This document shows positions 15,584-24,741 of a DNA stretch of 64,000 nucleotides, piece after piece; the stretch's first letter is position 1; each line of letters opens with the position of its first letter. The notes beneath the pieces were generated by a model. It was not told the DNA's origin. It did no database searches and saw only the letters and a program-made list of their open reading frames with translations. The stretch is taken from positions 4,030,001 through 4,094,000 of the forward strand of contig NC_015953.1 of the NCBI RefSeq assembly GCF_000177195.2, read 5' to 3'. This stretch comes from Streptomyces sp. SirexAA-E. GTDB taxonomy: Bacteria > Actinomycetota > Actinomycetes > Streptomycetales > Streptomycetaceae. Both the position numbers and the translations under genes were made by a program.

Positions 15584-17809
15584 ATGGCCACATTTCTTCA
15601 CAGGATCGGCAGGGCCGCGTTCAAGCGGCGCCGGCCGGTCGTCCTCCTCTGGGCACTCGTCCTGGGCGTCGTGGGCATCGGCGCCTCCAACAGCGCGGGT
15701 CCCGCGAGCTCGAGCATCACCCTGCCCGGCACGGAGGCCCAGCGCGCCTTCGACCTCCTGGGCGAGAAGTTCCCGGCGGCCAACGCCGACGGAGCCACCG
15801 CCCGCGTCGTGCTGCGCGCACCCGACGGGGAGAAGATCGGCGCTCCGGAGAACAAGGCCGCCCTCGAAGCGACCCTGACCGGCGTCAAGGACTCCTCCGC
15901 CCGCATCGGGCAGATCAGCGATCCCTTCGCCTCCAAGGCGGTGAGCGCGGACGGCACCACCGCCTACGCCCAGGTCACCTACACCGCCGCGGAGTCCGAC
16001 CTCGCCGACGGCGACCGCACCGGACTCGACAAGGCCCTGGAATCGGGACGTGACCAGGGGCTGACGGTGGAAGCGTCCGGCAACGCGCTGGCCGCCGCCG
16101 AGGAGAGCCACACGGCCGAGGCCATCGGTTTCGCCCTGGCCGCCGTCATCCTCCTCATCACTTTCGGTTCCCTCGTCGCCGCCGGCCTGCCCCTGGTCAC
16201 CGCGTTGGTCGGAGTGGGTGTGAGCATGGCCGCCATCACCGCGCTCAGCGGTCCGCTCGACCTCAACAGCAACGCCTCGGCCCTCGCCACGATGCTGGGC
16301 ATCGCGGTCGGCATCGACTACGCCCTGTTCATCGTCTCCCGCTACCGCTCCGAACGCGCTGACGGCTACGACGCCCGCGAGGCGGCCGCTCGCGCCAACG
16401 GCACCGCGGGCTCCGCCGTCGTCTTCGCGGGACTGACCGTCGTCATCGCCCTCGCGGGTCTGGCCGTGGTGAACCTTCCCATCCTGACCGCGATGGGACT
16501 CGCCGCCGCCGGCGCCGTCGTCATCGCCGTCCTCGTCGCCACCACCCTGGTCCCCGCCCTCCTCGGCTTCGCCGGCGAACGCGTCCGTGGCAGGCGCCGC
16601 GAGAAGACCGTCCCCTCGGCCGCCGGTACCGAGCCCGGCAGGCGGGGGCCGGGGCAGCGCTGGATCTCCTACGTGCTGCGCAGGCCGGCCCGGATGCTCA
16701 TCCTGGCCGTGGTCGCCCTCGGCGTGGTCGCCCTCCCGGCCACCCAGCTCGAACTCGGGCTGCCGGACGACGGTTCCAAGACCGCCTCGTCCACCCAGCG
16801 CAAGGCGTACGACATACTGTCCGAGTCGTTCGGGCCCGGCTTCAACGGTCCCCTCACCGTGACCGTCGACGACCAGGACCCGGCGGTCGCCCGCAGCGGC
16901 GCCGAGGCCATGGGTACGTCCCTCTCCGGCCTTCCGGACGTGGCCGCCGTCACGCCGGCCGCCTTCAACGAGAGCGGCGACACCGCGATCATCACCGTCA
17001 TCCCCCGGAGCGCACCGGGCAGCGACGCCACCAAGGACCTCGTCGACGACATCCGCGTCCTGGCCGGTGACCTCCGGTCCGACACCGGTGCCCGTTCCCT
17101 CGTGACCGGTACGACGGCGCTCAACATCGACATCTCCGACAAGTTCAGCGCGGCGATCGTGCCCTACCTGGCGCTCGTCGTCGGCCTGGCCGTCCTCGTG
17201 CTGATCCTCGTCTTCCGTTCCGTCCTGGTCCCCGTCAAGGCGGCCCTCGGCTTCCTGCTCTCCGTGCTGGCCTCCCTGGGCGCGCTCGTCGCCGTCTTCC
17301 AGTGGGGCTGGCTGAAGGACCTCATCGGCCTGGAACAGACCGGCCCCGTCATGAGCCTGATGCCCGTGCTCATGGTCGGCATCGTGTTCGGCCTGGCGAT
17401 GGACTACCAGGTGTTCCTGGTGACCCGCATGCGCGAGGCGTACGTCCACGGAGCCGATGCCCGCACAGCGATCGAGACGGGCTTCAAGCACAGCGCCACC
17501 GTCGTCACCGCGGCGGCCCTCATCATGATCAGCGTCTTCGCCGGCTTCGTCGGCTCCCACGACGCCATGATCAAGTCGCTGGGATTCGGCCTGGCCGTCG
17601 CCGTCGCCTTCGACGCGTTCGTCGTCCGCATGACGATCGTCCCGGCCGTCCTCGCACTCCTCGGCAAGCGCGCCTGGTCCCTGCCCGCCTGGATCGACCG
17701 CATCCTGCCCCACGTCGACATCGAAGGCGAGAAGCTCGGCCGGCAGACCCCCGCCCAGCCGACGGCCCCCGAACCCAGCCTCGCCGGTGCCACGGACCGC
17801 GACCACTGA
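15584..17809 (+). CDS. MMPL-family RND transporter
   Basis: A 741-residue inner-membrane pump with the MmpL/RND duplication. A first TM at residues ~18-37 is followed by a periplasmic loop and five clustered TMs, then a repeat of the pattern from residue ~370. Conserved ATMLGIAVGIDYALFIVSRYR and VLMVGIVFGLAMDYQVFLVTRMRE (the GxxxDY motifs of proton relay) appear once in each half. Streptomyces homologues export lipids or hydrophobic compounds; the substrate is not evident. Confidence 0.92.
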   Translation: MATFLHRIGRAAFKRRRPVVLLWALVLGVVGIGASNSAGPASSSITLPGTEAQRAFDLLGEKFPAANADGATARVVLRAPDGEKIGAPENKAALEATLTGVKDSSARIGQISDPFASKAVSADGTTAYAQVTYTAAESDLADGDRTGLDKALESGRDQGLTVEASGNALAAAEESHTAEAIGFALAAVILLITFGSLVAAGLPLVTALVGVGVSMAAITALSGPLDLNSNASALATMLGIAVGIDYALFIVSRYRSERADGYDAREAAARANGTAGSAVVFAGLTVVIALAGLAVVNLPILTAMGLAAAGAVVIAVLVATTLVPALLGFAGERVRGRRREKTVPSAAGTEPGRRGPGQRWISYVLRRPARMLILAVVALGVVALPATQLELGLPDDGSKTASSTQRKAYDILSESFGPGFNGPLTVTVDDQDPAVARSGAEAMGTSLSGLPDVAAVTPAAFNESGDTAIITVIPRSAPGSDATKDLVDDIRVLAGDLRSDTGARSLVTGTTALNIDISDKFSAAIVPYLALVVGLAVLVLILVFRSVLVPVKAALGFLLSVLASLGALVAVFQWGWLKDLIGLEQTGPVMSLMPVLMVGIVFGLAMDYQVFLVTRMREAYVHGADARTAIETGFKHSATVVTAAALIMISVFAGFVGSHDAMIKSLGFGLAVAVAFDAFVVRMTIVPAVLALLGKRAWSLPAWIDRILPHVDIEGEKLGRQTPAQPTAPEPSLAGATDRDH

Positions 17810-17873
17810 CGACGCCCGCCGCACGGGCCCGCGACCGCCACGGCCGCGGGCCCGCCCCGTCCCGAGGACGCCG

Positions 17874-18629
17874 ATGCACCGAGTACTTCTCGCGGGCGGC
17901 CCGGCCCTCGTCCGGGACGCCTACGCGCACGTCGTCGTCGCGTCCCCCGCCTTCGTCCTCCAGGGCCAGACCGCGACACTCACCGAGGCGTTGACCGCCC
18001 TGACCCCCACGACCTGCGACCTCCTGCTCATCGAGGCCCGCGAACTCGCCCGCGTCCCGTGGGCGGCGGCTCAGGTGTCACTGCGCCTCGCCGCGGCCCG
18101 CACCCGGACCGCTGTGCTCGGCACGATCCCACCGGCCGGGCTCCCGCTCCTCACGGAGGCGGGCGTGACCGGTGTGTTCGGCCCCTGTCTCGAACCCGAC
18201 GCGTTCTTCACGGCACTGGACGCGGTCTGCCGCGGCGCCATGGTCATCGCGCCCGCTCCCTCCCGCACACCCCCCGCGCCGGCTGCCCACGGCTCCTTGT
18301 CGCCCCTCACCCAGCGGGAACGCGAAGTGCTCGCCCTCGTCGCCACCCAGCCCGACAACACCGCCATCGCCCTCGCACTCGGCGTGAGCCCTCTCACCGT
18401 CAAGTCCCACATCAACCGGGTCATGCGCAAACTCGCGGTGTCCAGCAGAGCCCAACTGGTCATCCTCGCCTACGAGAGCCGCCTGATCGTCCCGGGCGCC
18501 CGGACCACGTCCGGTGCGGCGCCGAGCGATCACGGCGCACACCCTGCGGACGTCCGGCCGGACCATCCGTGTCCTGTCCCAGATAACTGTGGGCAGGGCG
18601 AGGTTCTGACCTGCGGTGCCTACGGTTGA
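17874..18629 (+). CDS. LuxR-type regulator with degenerate receiver domain
   Basis: A 251-residue protein: N-terminal receiver-like domain (residues 1-125) and a C-terminal LuxR HTH, LTQREREVLALVATQPDNTA ... SPLTVKSHINRVMRKL. The beta-3 strand ends DLLLIEARE, so the normal phospho-acceptor Asp appears replaced by Glu, and the beta-5 Lys is missing (VFGPCLEP). It may therefore act without phosphorylation. ATG 17874 follows GAGGA. It sits 64 bp after the MMPL gene and may belong to that unit. Its stop codon lies inside a long hairpin. Confidence 0.82.
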   Translation: MHRVLLAGGPALVRDAYAHVVVASPAFVLQGQTATLTEALTALTPTTCDLLLIEARELARVPWAAAQVSLRLAAARTRTAVLGTIPPAGLPLLTEAGVTGVFGPCLEPDAFFTALDAVCRGAMVIAPAPSRTPPAPAAHGSLSPLTQREREVLALVATQPDNTAIALALGVSPLTVKSHINRVMRKLAVSSRAQLVILAYESRLIVPGARTTSGAAPSDHGAHPADVRPDHPCPVPDNCGQGEVLTCGAYG

Positions 18630-18671
18630 GTGGGACAGGTCGGCCGTCGATGTCCCGCTCAACCGTAGGCA
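18617..18671. terminator. Long hairpin at the end of the luxR-type gene
   Basis: 21-base arms (18617-18637, 18651-18671) with one mismatch that would be a G-U pair in RNA, and a 13-nt loop. The luxR TGA lies in the left arm. Strong enough to terminate transcription. Confidence 0.6.
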
Positions 18672-18678
18672 GCCGCCT

Positions 18679-18746
18679 CTAGGGCTTGTTTCGAAAGTAG
18701 CGCCGTCCGCCCGCCGGACAGGCGGGACTTTCGAAACAAGCCCTAG
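18679..18746. repeat. 68-bp MITE-like inverted repeat with CTAG ends
   Basis: A perfect 20-base inverted repeat: 18679-18698 begins CTAGGGCTTG and 18727-18746 is its exact complement, with a 28-bp centre that has its own 6-bp stem (18710-18715 / 18721-18726). Ends and size suggest a miniature IS5-like element at a CTAG target; a bidirectional terminator is the alternative. Confidence 0.5.
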
Positions 18747-18918
18747 GGTGCTCATCGTGGAAGTCCACTGGTCGGCGCGGAGGTGCCGGGCCCGCCGAGG
18801 CCCGGCGCAAGAAGTCGGGGAACCTTCCCCGCTTGCGAGTCCTCTTCCCCGCCTCCCTGGGGGCGTCGCCGAGTCCACCAGTCTGTTCGCGCCCGGCGAC
18901 GCCCGACGTTTGCGGCGG

Positions 18919-19749
18919 TCAGGCCGTATGGGAGCGGGTAGAGGTGATCACGACGGATGTGTAGGGCATGGTGGCGTGGCCGCCGAGCATGTCGATCGCA
19001 GTCCCGGCGCTGTCCAGGACCTCCGCCATTTTGTCCGCGGAGAGTTGGGTGAGGCCTCCGAGGGTGGGGAGCTGGTCGAGCCACTCCTCTCGGGAGTAGG
19101 TGCGCTCCCAGGAGAAGCGCCACTGTTCCGGCTCGCTGAACCTGCCGGTCTGCCGGATGCCGTCGGCGATTTTCGCGAACAGTGGCTGGTAGGCGTCCAC
19201 GGCCGATCCTCTGAGCAGGCCGGGGTTGAACGGGGAATCGGGGGCGACCCGTTGGAGTGTTTCGGCGAGGGCGTCGATCACCTCGGCCGGGAGCTGGGGG
19301 ACGTGGTGGAAGGGGGCGAGTCGGCCGCCGGGTCTGAGCACCTGGGCCGCCTTGGCCGCGCCGGCGACGGGGTCCACCCAGTGCCAGGCGGTGCCGGCGA
19401 TGACCGCGTCGAACTGCCGCCCTGCCGGCTGCCAGTCCTCGAACCTGGCGACCTCGACCTCGACACGGCTGCGTCGCGCGAAGGCGGCCATCCGCTCGTC
19501 GGGCTCGACACCGAGCACGGTGCAGCCGACCGCCCGGAATTGCCGGGCCTCGATGCCGGTCCCGGCTCCGACGTCGAGGACGTGCCGGCCGGGGCTTGCC
19601 GCGACGATCCTGTCCACCAGGGCCTGGGGATACGGCGGTCGGGCGCGGTCGTAGCGTTCGGCGTCCACTCCGAACGACTCGGCCGTCTGCCGGTGGCGGT
19701 GGGGCTCGGGGCCGGACGTGTCCGGCTGTCCCTGCGATAAAGTGGGCAT
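18919..19749 (-). CDS. Class I SAM-dependent methyltransferase
   Basis: A 276-residue Methyltransf_11/25-type enzyme. SAM-binding motif I is VLDVGAGTGIEARQ; motif II acidic residue in VLGVEPDERM; motif IV DAVIAGTAWHWVD. Substrate unknown. The start codon ATG 19749 lies inside an inverted repeat shared with the divergent tetR gene, and a TAGTGT -10 is 6 nt upstream, so the operator covers the promoter and start of a leaderless message. Confidence 0.88.
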   Translation of the reverse strand: MPTLSQGQPDTSGPEPHRHRQTAESFGVDAERYDRARPPYPQALVDRIVAASPGRHVLDVGAGTGIEARQFRAVGCTVLGVEPDERMAAFARRSRVEVEVARFEDWQPAGRQFDAVIAGTAWHWVDPVAGAAKAAQVLRPGGRLAPFHHVPQLPAEVIDALAETLQRVAPDSPFNPGLLRGSAVDAYQPLFAKIADGIRQTGRFSEPEQWRFSWERTYSREEWLDQLPTLGGLTQLSADKMAEVLDSAGTAIDMLGGHATMPYTSVVITSTRSHTA

Positions 19750-19776
19750 GCGCCCACACTAATGGGCGGTTGCCCA
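19742..19776. promoter_or_regulatory. Tandem TetR operators (TGGGC-N4-GCCCAC)
   Basis: Two copies of TGGGC-N4-GCCCAC, starting at 19743 and 19763 (20-bp spacing, about two helical turns). The first covers the methyltransferase start codon, the second lies 34 bp before the tetR ATG. Typical for a TetR repressor of a divergent pair. Confidence 0.65.
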
Positions 19777-19809
19777 CTTGTTAAGGCGGGCGGCGCGGAA
19801 AGGGAGACA

Positions 19810-20409
19810 ATGCCGTCAGGGGTGCACATCCACAACGTGCGCGGCCAGTTGTTCGAAGCCGCCGAGCGCGTCCTGCTTCGGGACGGGCCCGACGCGTTGA
19901 CCAGCCGGGCGGTCACGGAGCAGGCGAACTGCGCCAAGGGTGTGCTGCACCGGCACTTCACCGACTTCGACGCTTTTCTGGCGGAACTGGTCCTCGACCG
20001 CGTCCGCGGCATCGAGGACCGGACCACGACTCTGCGCGCGGCCGCCGGCACCGGGAGCGTGGTGGACAACCTCTCCGACGCGCTGCAGGACCTGTTCGGG
20101 CCGGTCACGGTGGCGATCGTCGCGCTCATCACCTTCCGTGACGGCCTCCGCGCCCGGTTGCGCGAGGCCGGTCTGACCGGCATCCCGCTGGCCGTGCAGG
20201 GCGCCGCCATGATCGCCGCATACCTCACTGCCGAGCGGGAGCTGGGGCGTCTGGCCGGTGACGCCGACATCGACACGCTCGCCCCCACCCTCGTCGGGGC
20301 CGGGCACCTGCTGTTCGCCGACCGGACAAGCGCCCCACCGCAGACCGCCGCAGTCCGCAAGATGGTGACCACCGTCATCGCCGGCGCCTTGCGACCACCC
20401 CAGTCGTGA
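19810..20409 (+). CDS. TetR/AcrR-family regulator
   Basis: A 199-residue TetR protein: HTH DALTSRAVTEQANCAKGVLH followed by RHFTDFDAFLAELV, and a variable ligand domain. AAAGGGAG precedes ATG 19810. Divergent from the methyltransferase gene with tandem operators between them. It is the last backbone-looking gene before the mobile island. Confidence 0.87.
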   Translation: MPSGVHIHNVRGQLFEAAERVLLRDGPDALTSRAVTEQANCAKGVLHRHFTDFDAFLAELVLDRVRGIEDRTTTLRAAAGTGSVVDNLSDALQDLFGPVTVAIVALITFRDGLRARLREAGLTGIPLAVQGAAMIAAYLTAERELGRLAGDADIDTLAPTLVGAGHLLFADRTSAPPQTAAVRKMVTTVIAGALRPPQS

Positions 20410-20656
20410 CCTGAGCGTCCAGGTCGCGTGTCGCCCCCTGCCCCCGGATCTGGTAGGCCTCCGTAGCTGCCCCAGTGTCCGTTCCCGAGAGATCTGAATC
20501 GATGAGGTGCCCCTGATCTGCGCCTTGTCATTTCAGCCGGGACGCTTCGGAGCGTGGAGGGCCCAGTGGATCTGAACAGTGGTGAGCCTGGTTGGGCGTG
20601 AGGTGCGGCTGTCCCAGCAGTTCTGTCTGGCCGAAGAGGCTCTGGCCTGGGGCTTC
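20410..20656. other. Junction region left of the Tn7-like genes
   Basis: 247 bp, no gene. The hexamer GATCTG occurs four times in the same orientation (20447, 20491, 20515, 20569), twice preceded by CCCAGTG and twice followed by AA. It may contain the transposon end next to tniQ, but no terminal repeat shared with the other side was found. Confidence 0.4.
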
Positions 20657-21637
20657 TCAGTTCCACTGGGAATCATCTCGTAGGGCGTTGTGGTCCTCCG
20701 GTGTCATCACCAGCATCAGTGATCTCCCCGATGAGTCGGTCCAGCGGAAGAGGGCGTCGTTGGAGAAGGTGTGGGACTGACGCTTCTCGCGGAGAGAGGG
20801 GACGTTGAGCCGGCGCTCGGCTTCTGCGTAGACAGCGTCGATCGTGCGCCGGTGCTGGCTGAGGTTCACCCATTGGCGAGGCGCCCGTCGTGCTCGCCAA
20901 GCAGGGTCGGCCACCATGCCGAGCATGGTGACGAACTCCGGGTAGGTGGCGATGAACTCCCGCTCGTCGACGCGTCGCCTGATGATGTTCTCGTAGGCGG
21001 CTTCCTTGGGCGGTAGCTGAGCGAGACGGTCGTTCCAGCGTGAGAGCAGATGGGGCTGCTTCTTGTTCAGAAGCCAGGACCGGACCATGTGCTGCGCTTC
21101 CTTTGTGGCTGCTTCCAAGGTGTTGGGGAAGCGGCGGGCGATTCGCCGGTGCCGGTGTTGAGCCGTGGCAAGTTCTGGAAGGTGGCTGACGCGGTATTGG
21201 CGGTTGCCGTCGAGCCAGATGCCGTGTCGGCGGCAGAGCTGGAGATCGGCGGGGCGATGCGCGAGGACTGGTTCGGTGATTCCACGGCGGTGCATGCAGT
21301 GTGAGCACGCGACGTAGAGACGCCGCCGATAGCGGATCACCTCGCCTCCGGTACGCGCCTCAATCCGGGAGATCGCTGGCAGCAGCATCCGAAGGGTCTC
21401 GTGAGTGAGACCCGTCAGGAGTGCCAGCCGCGGCAGAACCATCGGAGTCCAGCGCCATAACGTGTCCGTCCGCTTGCCGATCAGCGCGTTCTTGAACGGC
21501 GTCAGTGTTTTCGCCAGTTGTCCCGACGTCACGTGGTTTGCGGCGGCGAGGCGGTGCAGGTACCAGCCGAAGACCTCCCCGTGGACCGGTGGCAGAGGAA
21601 GTGGCAGGAGCCGGACCGGGGCTTCCCAGGGCTCCAT
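20657..21637 (-). CDS. tniQ: TniQ-family target-selection protein
   Basis: A 326-residue TniQ/TnsD-like protein. The N-terminal TniQ block is PLPPVHGEVFGWYLHRLAAANHV; a zinc-finger segment CSHCMHRRG ... LQLCRRHGIWL (CxxC, CxxH) follows at ~110-145. The rest resembles no specific DNA-binding domain I recognise. In Tn7-like elements TniQ links target recognition to TnsC. Starts ATG 21637, 3 nt after tnsC. Confidence 0.82.
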   Translation of the reverse strand: MEPWEAPVRLLPLPLPPVHGEVFGWYLHRLAAANHVTSGQLAKTLTPFKNALIGKRTDTLWRWTPMVLPRLALLTGLTHETLRMLLPAISRIEARTGGEVIRYRRRLYVACSHCMHRRGITEPVLAHRPADLQLCRRHGIWLDGNRQYRVSHLPELATAQHRHRRIARRFPNTLEAATKEAQHMVRSWLLNKKQPHLLSRWNDRLAQLPPKEAAYENIIRRRVDEREFIATYPEFVTMLGMVADPAWRARRAPRQWVNLSQHRRTIDAVYAEAERRLNVPSLREKRQSHTFSNDALFRWTDSSGRSLMLVMTPEDHNALRDDSQWN

Positions 21638-21640
21638 TAC

Positions 21641-22693
21641 TCAGGCCGCCTTCGGCCTGCGAGCGTACTTGGCACGGGGGCGATCGGGCCGGGCCTTCTG
21701 GACGGCGTGGTCGAGCTCGATCTCGTCGAGCATGCGCTTGGTGATCTTTTCCGTGCCGCTGTCGATGGCGTCGACTGCGGCTTCTCGGATGAGCTGGGAA
21801 AGACTGCCGATCAGCCCGCCAGTGCGCTCGTGGAGGTAATCGGTCATGGCGACCAAGGTGCCGGGACGATGGGCCTGTAGTCGCAGGGAGTTCTCCATGG
21901 TCACCACCAGGGCCTGCCAGCTCTCCTTGTCCGTGCGGTTCTTGTGGCCGAAGGGCCGGGAGGGGATGACCGTGTAGCGTCCGGCGATCTGCTGTCCGCG
22001 TGTGCCCTGGAACAGGCTGCTGGTCTCGACGTCGAGACCAGCGAGCACGAAGGTGGCCGCGATCCGTTCCGAGAGGTACTTCAGCTGATCGGATGCCTCG
22101 GCTCCGTTGCGGGTGGTCAGGTCGAGGTTGTGGATCTCGTCGACCAGGACGAGTGTGGTGCCGAGCTTGCCGAGCAGGTCACAGACGGCGTTGGTGATCT
22201 GGACCTGGCTCATGCGGTGCTCCAGCGGGACGCCAAGGAATCGGGCGAACTCGCCTGCGAGCATCTTCGGGGTGGCCGCCGGGGGGACGGTGACGAAGAC
22301 GACCGGCAGTCCGCCGATGGCGGTGGGGTTGCGCCGCCGGGTGATCTGTTCGACGTTCTTGCCCAGCTGGGTGATCGCTGTGGTCTTGCCGGTGCCGGCC
22401 GAACCGGACACGATCAGGCCGCGGCGGGCGGAGACCTGGTGCCGGTTGAGCACGATGCGTTTGCGGCCCGTGGTGACGACGCCACGGATCGTGGGAGTGT
22501 TCACGATGACGGATCGTGTGTGATAGTCGATCCGCGCTTCCCTGTAGGACTCCAGCTCGTCCTCGTCCAGGACGGTGCCGGACGGGAGCGACGGCGGGGG
22601 ATCAGGGTTCTCATCGACGAACGCCCGCCAGCCTTCCTTCGTGGTCAGCGACATCTGGGGGTTGGCGATGTCCGGTGGCGGAGCCTCGCTCAC
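21641..22693 (-). CDS. tnsC: TnsC/TniB-like AAA+ ATPase
   Basis: A 350-residue AAA+ protein. Walker A GSAGTGKTTAITQLG (around residues 96-110), Walker B TTLVLVDEIHNLD; sensor regions follow. TnsC proteins form filaments on target DNA and activate the transposase. GTG start overlaps the tnsB stop (GTGA). The ~60-residue N-terminal extension is acidic and proline-rich. Confidence 0.85.
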   Translation of the reverse strand: MSEAPPPDIANPQMSLTTKEGWRAFVDENPDPPPSLPSGTVLDEDELESYREARIDYHTRSVIVNTPTIRGVVTTGRKRIVLNRHQVSARRGLIVSGSAGTGKTTAITQLGKNVEQITRRRNPTAIGGLPVVFVTVPPAATPKMLAGEFARFLGVPLEHRMSQVQITNAVCDLLGKLGTTLVLVDEIHNLDLTTRNGAEASDQLKYLSERIAATFVLAGLDVETSSLFQGTRGQQIAGRYTVIPSRPFGHKNRTDKESWQALVVTMENSLRLQAHRPGTLVAMTDYLHERTGGLIGSLSQLIREAAVDAIDSGTEKITKRMLDEIELDHAVQKARPDRPRAKYARRPKAA

Positions 22694-24741
22694 AGGCGAC
22701 TCCCGTCGGTGAAGGCATCGAAGACGCCGAAGGGAATGACGTTCGATGTCTGCTCCGGGACGGTGGCCTCGTCCTCGGCGTCTTCAAAAGCTGGTGCCTG
22801 CGGCAGCGCAGGGACGGACCGGGCGGGCTCCAGGGCGGCGCGGGTGCGGGCCGCGATGCGGCGGTCCGGCCCGCTTTCCGCCCGCGTCAGCAACTGGTCG
22901 ACTGCGGCGGCCACGGCGGCTTGGTTGGTGTCGTCCTGGCCCCGCATCGCAAGCAGGTCCCGGGCTCGACGCCAGGTGAAGTCCGCGAACGGCGCGGAGA
23001 CCAGGTGCCGGTGTGTCCACGGAACCGTGATCCACTCTCCGGTGCGTGCGTCGCGTACCCAGATCTGGGACAGGTCGTAGGGGTCGTAATGGACTTCCCA
23101 GAGTCCGCCCTTGGCGGTCACTCCCGAGGAGCGCCGCCGCAAGGGGTTCAGCCCGGGGCAGTTGTAGGTGCGGTGGTCGACACGGATGCCGTAGTCGTTG
23201 ACCGAACGCCAGAGTGCTGGCAGCAGTTCCAAGTAGTCGGGGCCGCTCAGCGGCATCGGCAGGTAGCCGGTGCGGGAGACCAGCAGGGCGTATGCGTCAT
23301 TGGGAGACATCGGCCGGCCCGGTAGGAATGGGCTGCGCAGTCCTTCGTGTGGCCGCTGCTGCCAGCAGGCCACGATCCATTCCTGCAACAGGTCGTCCAC
23401 TTCCGCGAGCGTCCAGACGGCCTCGACCTCGGCCCCCCGGCGGGTCGTGTTCGAACCGGTGTAGCCAGGGATGTGCTGGCAGAACAGCGTGTTGATCGAG
23501 GAAAACGTCCGCTCGACGATTCCCTTGTCAGTCGGGGTCGCCGGGCGGGACGGCTGGACGGAGACGCCCAGCGACCGGCAGGCGGTCAGGAAGGTGTTGG
23601 AGACGAACACCTTCCCGTGATCAATGCCGATCGTCTCTGGCACGATCACCGGCTTGGCGGCCGCTTGCTCCAGGCGCGCGTCGATCTCCAACAGCCTCTG
23701 GTGGGGGATCAGCGTCATCGACATCGCCAGTGCTTCCGACCAGCCGGGCCGTAGCGGCTCCGGGACCAGCATCTTGGCCAGCAGCAGGGAGGCGTCCACG
23801 GCCTTGGTGCCTGCTGGTCGCAGCACCGCAGCGCAGATCGTCCTCGTTGCCACGTCGACGGCGATCGTGAGTTCCGGACGTCCGCTCACCCCGTCCTCCA
23901 GGACCACCAGCACGTCCAGTGGTGTCGTGTCGATCTGCACCATCTCGCCGGGGCGGCAGGCCGAGGAAGGGGTGAACGCTCCTTGCGGGCGGCGAGCCGC
24001 TGACCTGCGGGACGTGGCCTCGCCGAAAGCATGCGTGCCCTCGCTCACCGCCTCGACGAGCCGGTAGAACGCCGACTTCGACGGCATTGGCACCGTTCCC
24101 GGGCCATGGCGCTCAGCCAGCAGCGCCTCCACTCGCCGACACAGCCGGCCGCGGGTGCCGGTGGACTCGTTCGTTGTCGAGGCGAGGATCTCCGCGATGG
24201 CGGAGACCACCCGGTCATCGGCCCGCCCCGTCGGCGAGGAAACCCGAGTTTTGCGGTGATCGACCAGCCCCCACACGCCCTGCTCGCGGTAGCGCCTGCG
24301 CATTCGCTGAACGGTTCCCGCACTCGCCTGCCATCCGATAGCCCGTAGTTCCGCAGCCTTGGCCGCCACTCGCTCTTCCACTGTGTGGCTTGCCGGGTCG
24401 TATTCAGGGCGAGGTGGAGTCGTGGGGTCAGTATCCAATGGCTTGCCGAACTCCACCTCGGTCACATGGCGTTCCCAGGCCGCCGCCTTCTCCGCTTCCC
24501 GCTCCGGCACGATGTCCAACAACGCGAACGGTGGCATACGGCCCTGATCGACACCCTGGCCGATCAGCTCAAAGCCTTCGGAGGCCAGTAGGTGGGACAG
24601 CAACACCAGACTCGCCGACCCGGCTTCGTCGAGGAGCCGCACCGTCGTCCCGGACAGGCCGACGACCACCTGCAGCCGGTCATCCAGGCGCACCTGATCC
24701 CCAACCCTCACCGCCGCCCGTGGCCCTGGGTGCCCGCTCAC
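22690..24741 (-). CDS. tnsB: TnsB/TniA-like DDE transposase
   Basis: A 683-residue Mu/Tn7-type transposase. The N-terminal HTH region includes SAGTVQRMRRRYREQGVWGL. The rve/RNase-H core shows the three acidic residues in VQIDTTPLD, TIGIDHGKVFVSN and DKGIVERTFSS. A Mu_C-type beta-barrel (DPYDLSQIWVRD) follows. GTG 24741 overlaps the tnsA stop codon, and the frame upstream of it is only a shadow of tnsA. It should join the 3' transposon ends to target DNA. Confidence 0.87.
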   Translation of the reverse strand: MSGHPGPRAAVRVGDQVRLDDRLQVVVGLSGTTVRLLDEAGSASLVLLSHLLASEGFELIGQGVDQGRMPPFALLDIVPEREAEKAAAWERHVTEVEFGKPLDTDPTTPPRPEYDPASHTVEERVAAKAAELRAIGWQASAGTVQRMRRRYREQGVWGLVDHRKTRVSSPTGRADDRVVSAIAEILASTTNESTGTRGRLCRRVEALLAERHGPGTVPMPSKSAFYRLVEAVSEGTHAFGEATSRRSAARRPQGAFTPSSACRPGEMVQIDTTPLDVLVVLEDGVSGRPELTIAVDVATRTICAAVLRPAGTKAVDASLLLAKMLVPEPLRPGWSEALAMSMTLIPHQRLLEIDARLEQAAAKPVIVPETIGIDHGKVFVSNTFLTACRSLGVSVQPSRPATPTDKGIVERTFSSINTLFCQHIPGYTGSNTTRRGAEVEAVWTLAEVDDLLQEWIVACWQQRPHEGLRSPFLPGRPMSPNDAYALLVSRTGYLPMPLSGPDYLELLPALWRSVNDYGIRVDHRTYNCPGLNPLRRRSSGVTAKGGLWEVHYDPYDLSQIWVRDARTGEWITVPWTHRHLVSAPFADFTWRRARDLLAMRGQDDTNQAAVAAAVDQLLTRAESGPDRRIAARTRAALEPARSVPALPQAPAFEDAEDEATVPEQTSNVIPFGVFDAFTDGSRL

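Noticed and set aside
14774..17824. 1016-codon open frame on the minus strand
   Set aside because: Antisense shadow of tetR and the MMPL gene; no family motif, composition is that of a GC-rich complementary frame.
18616..19740. 374-codon plus-strand frame
   Set aside because: Shadow antisense to the methyltransferase gene, and it begins inside the hairpin region.
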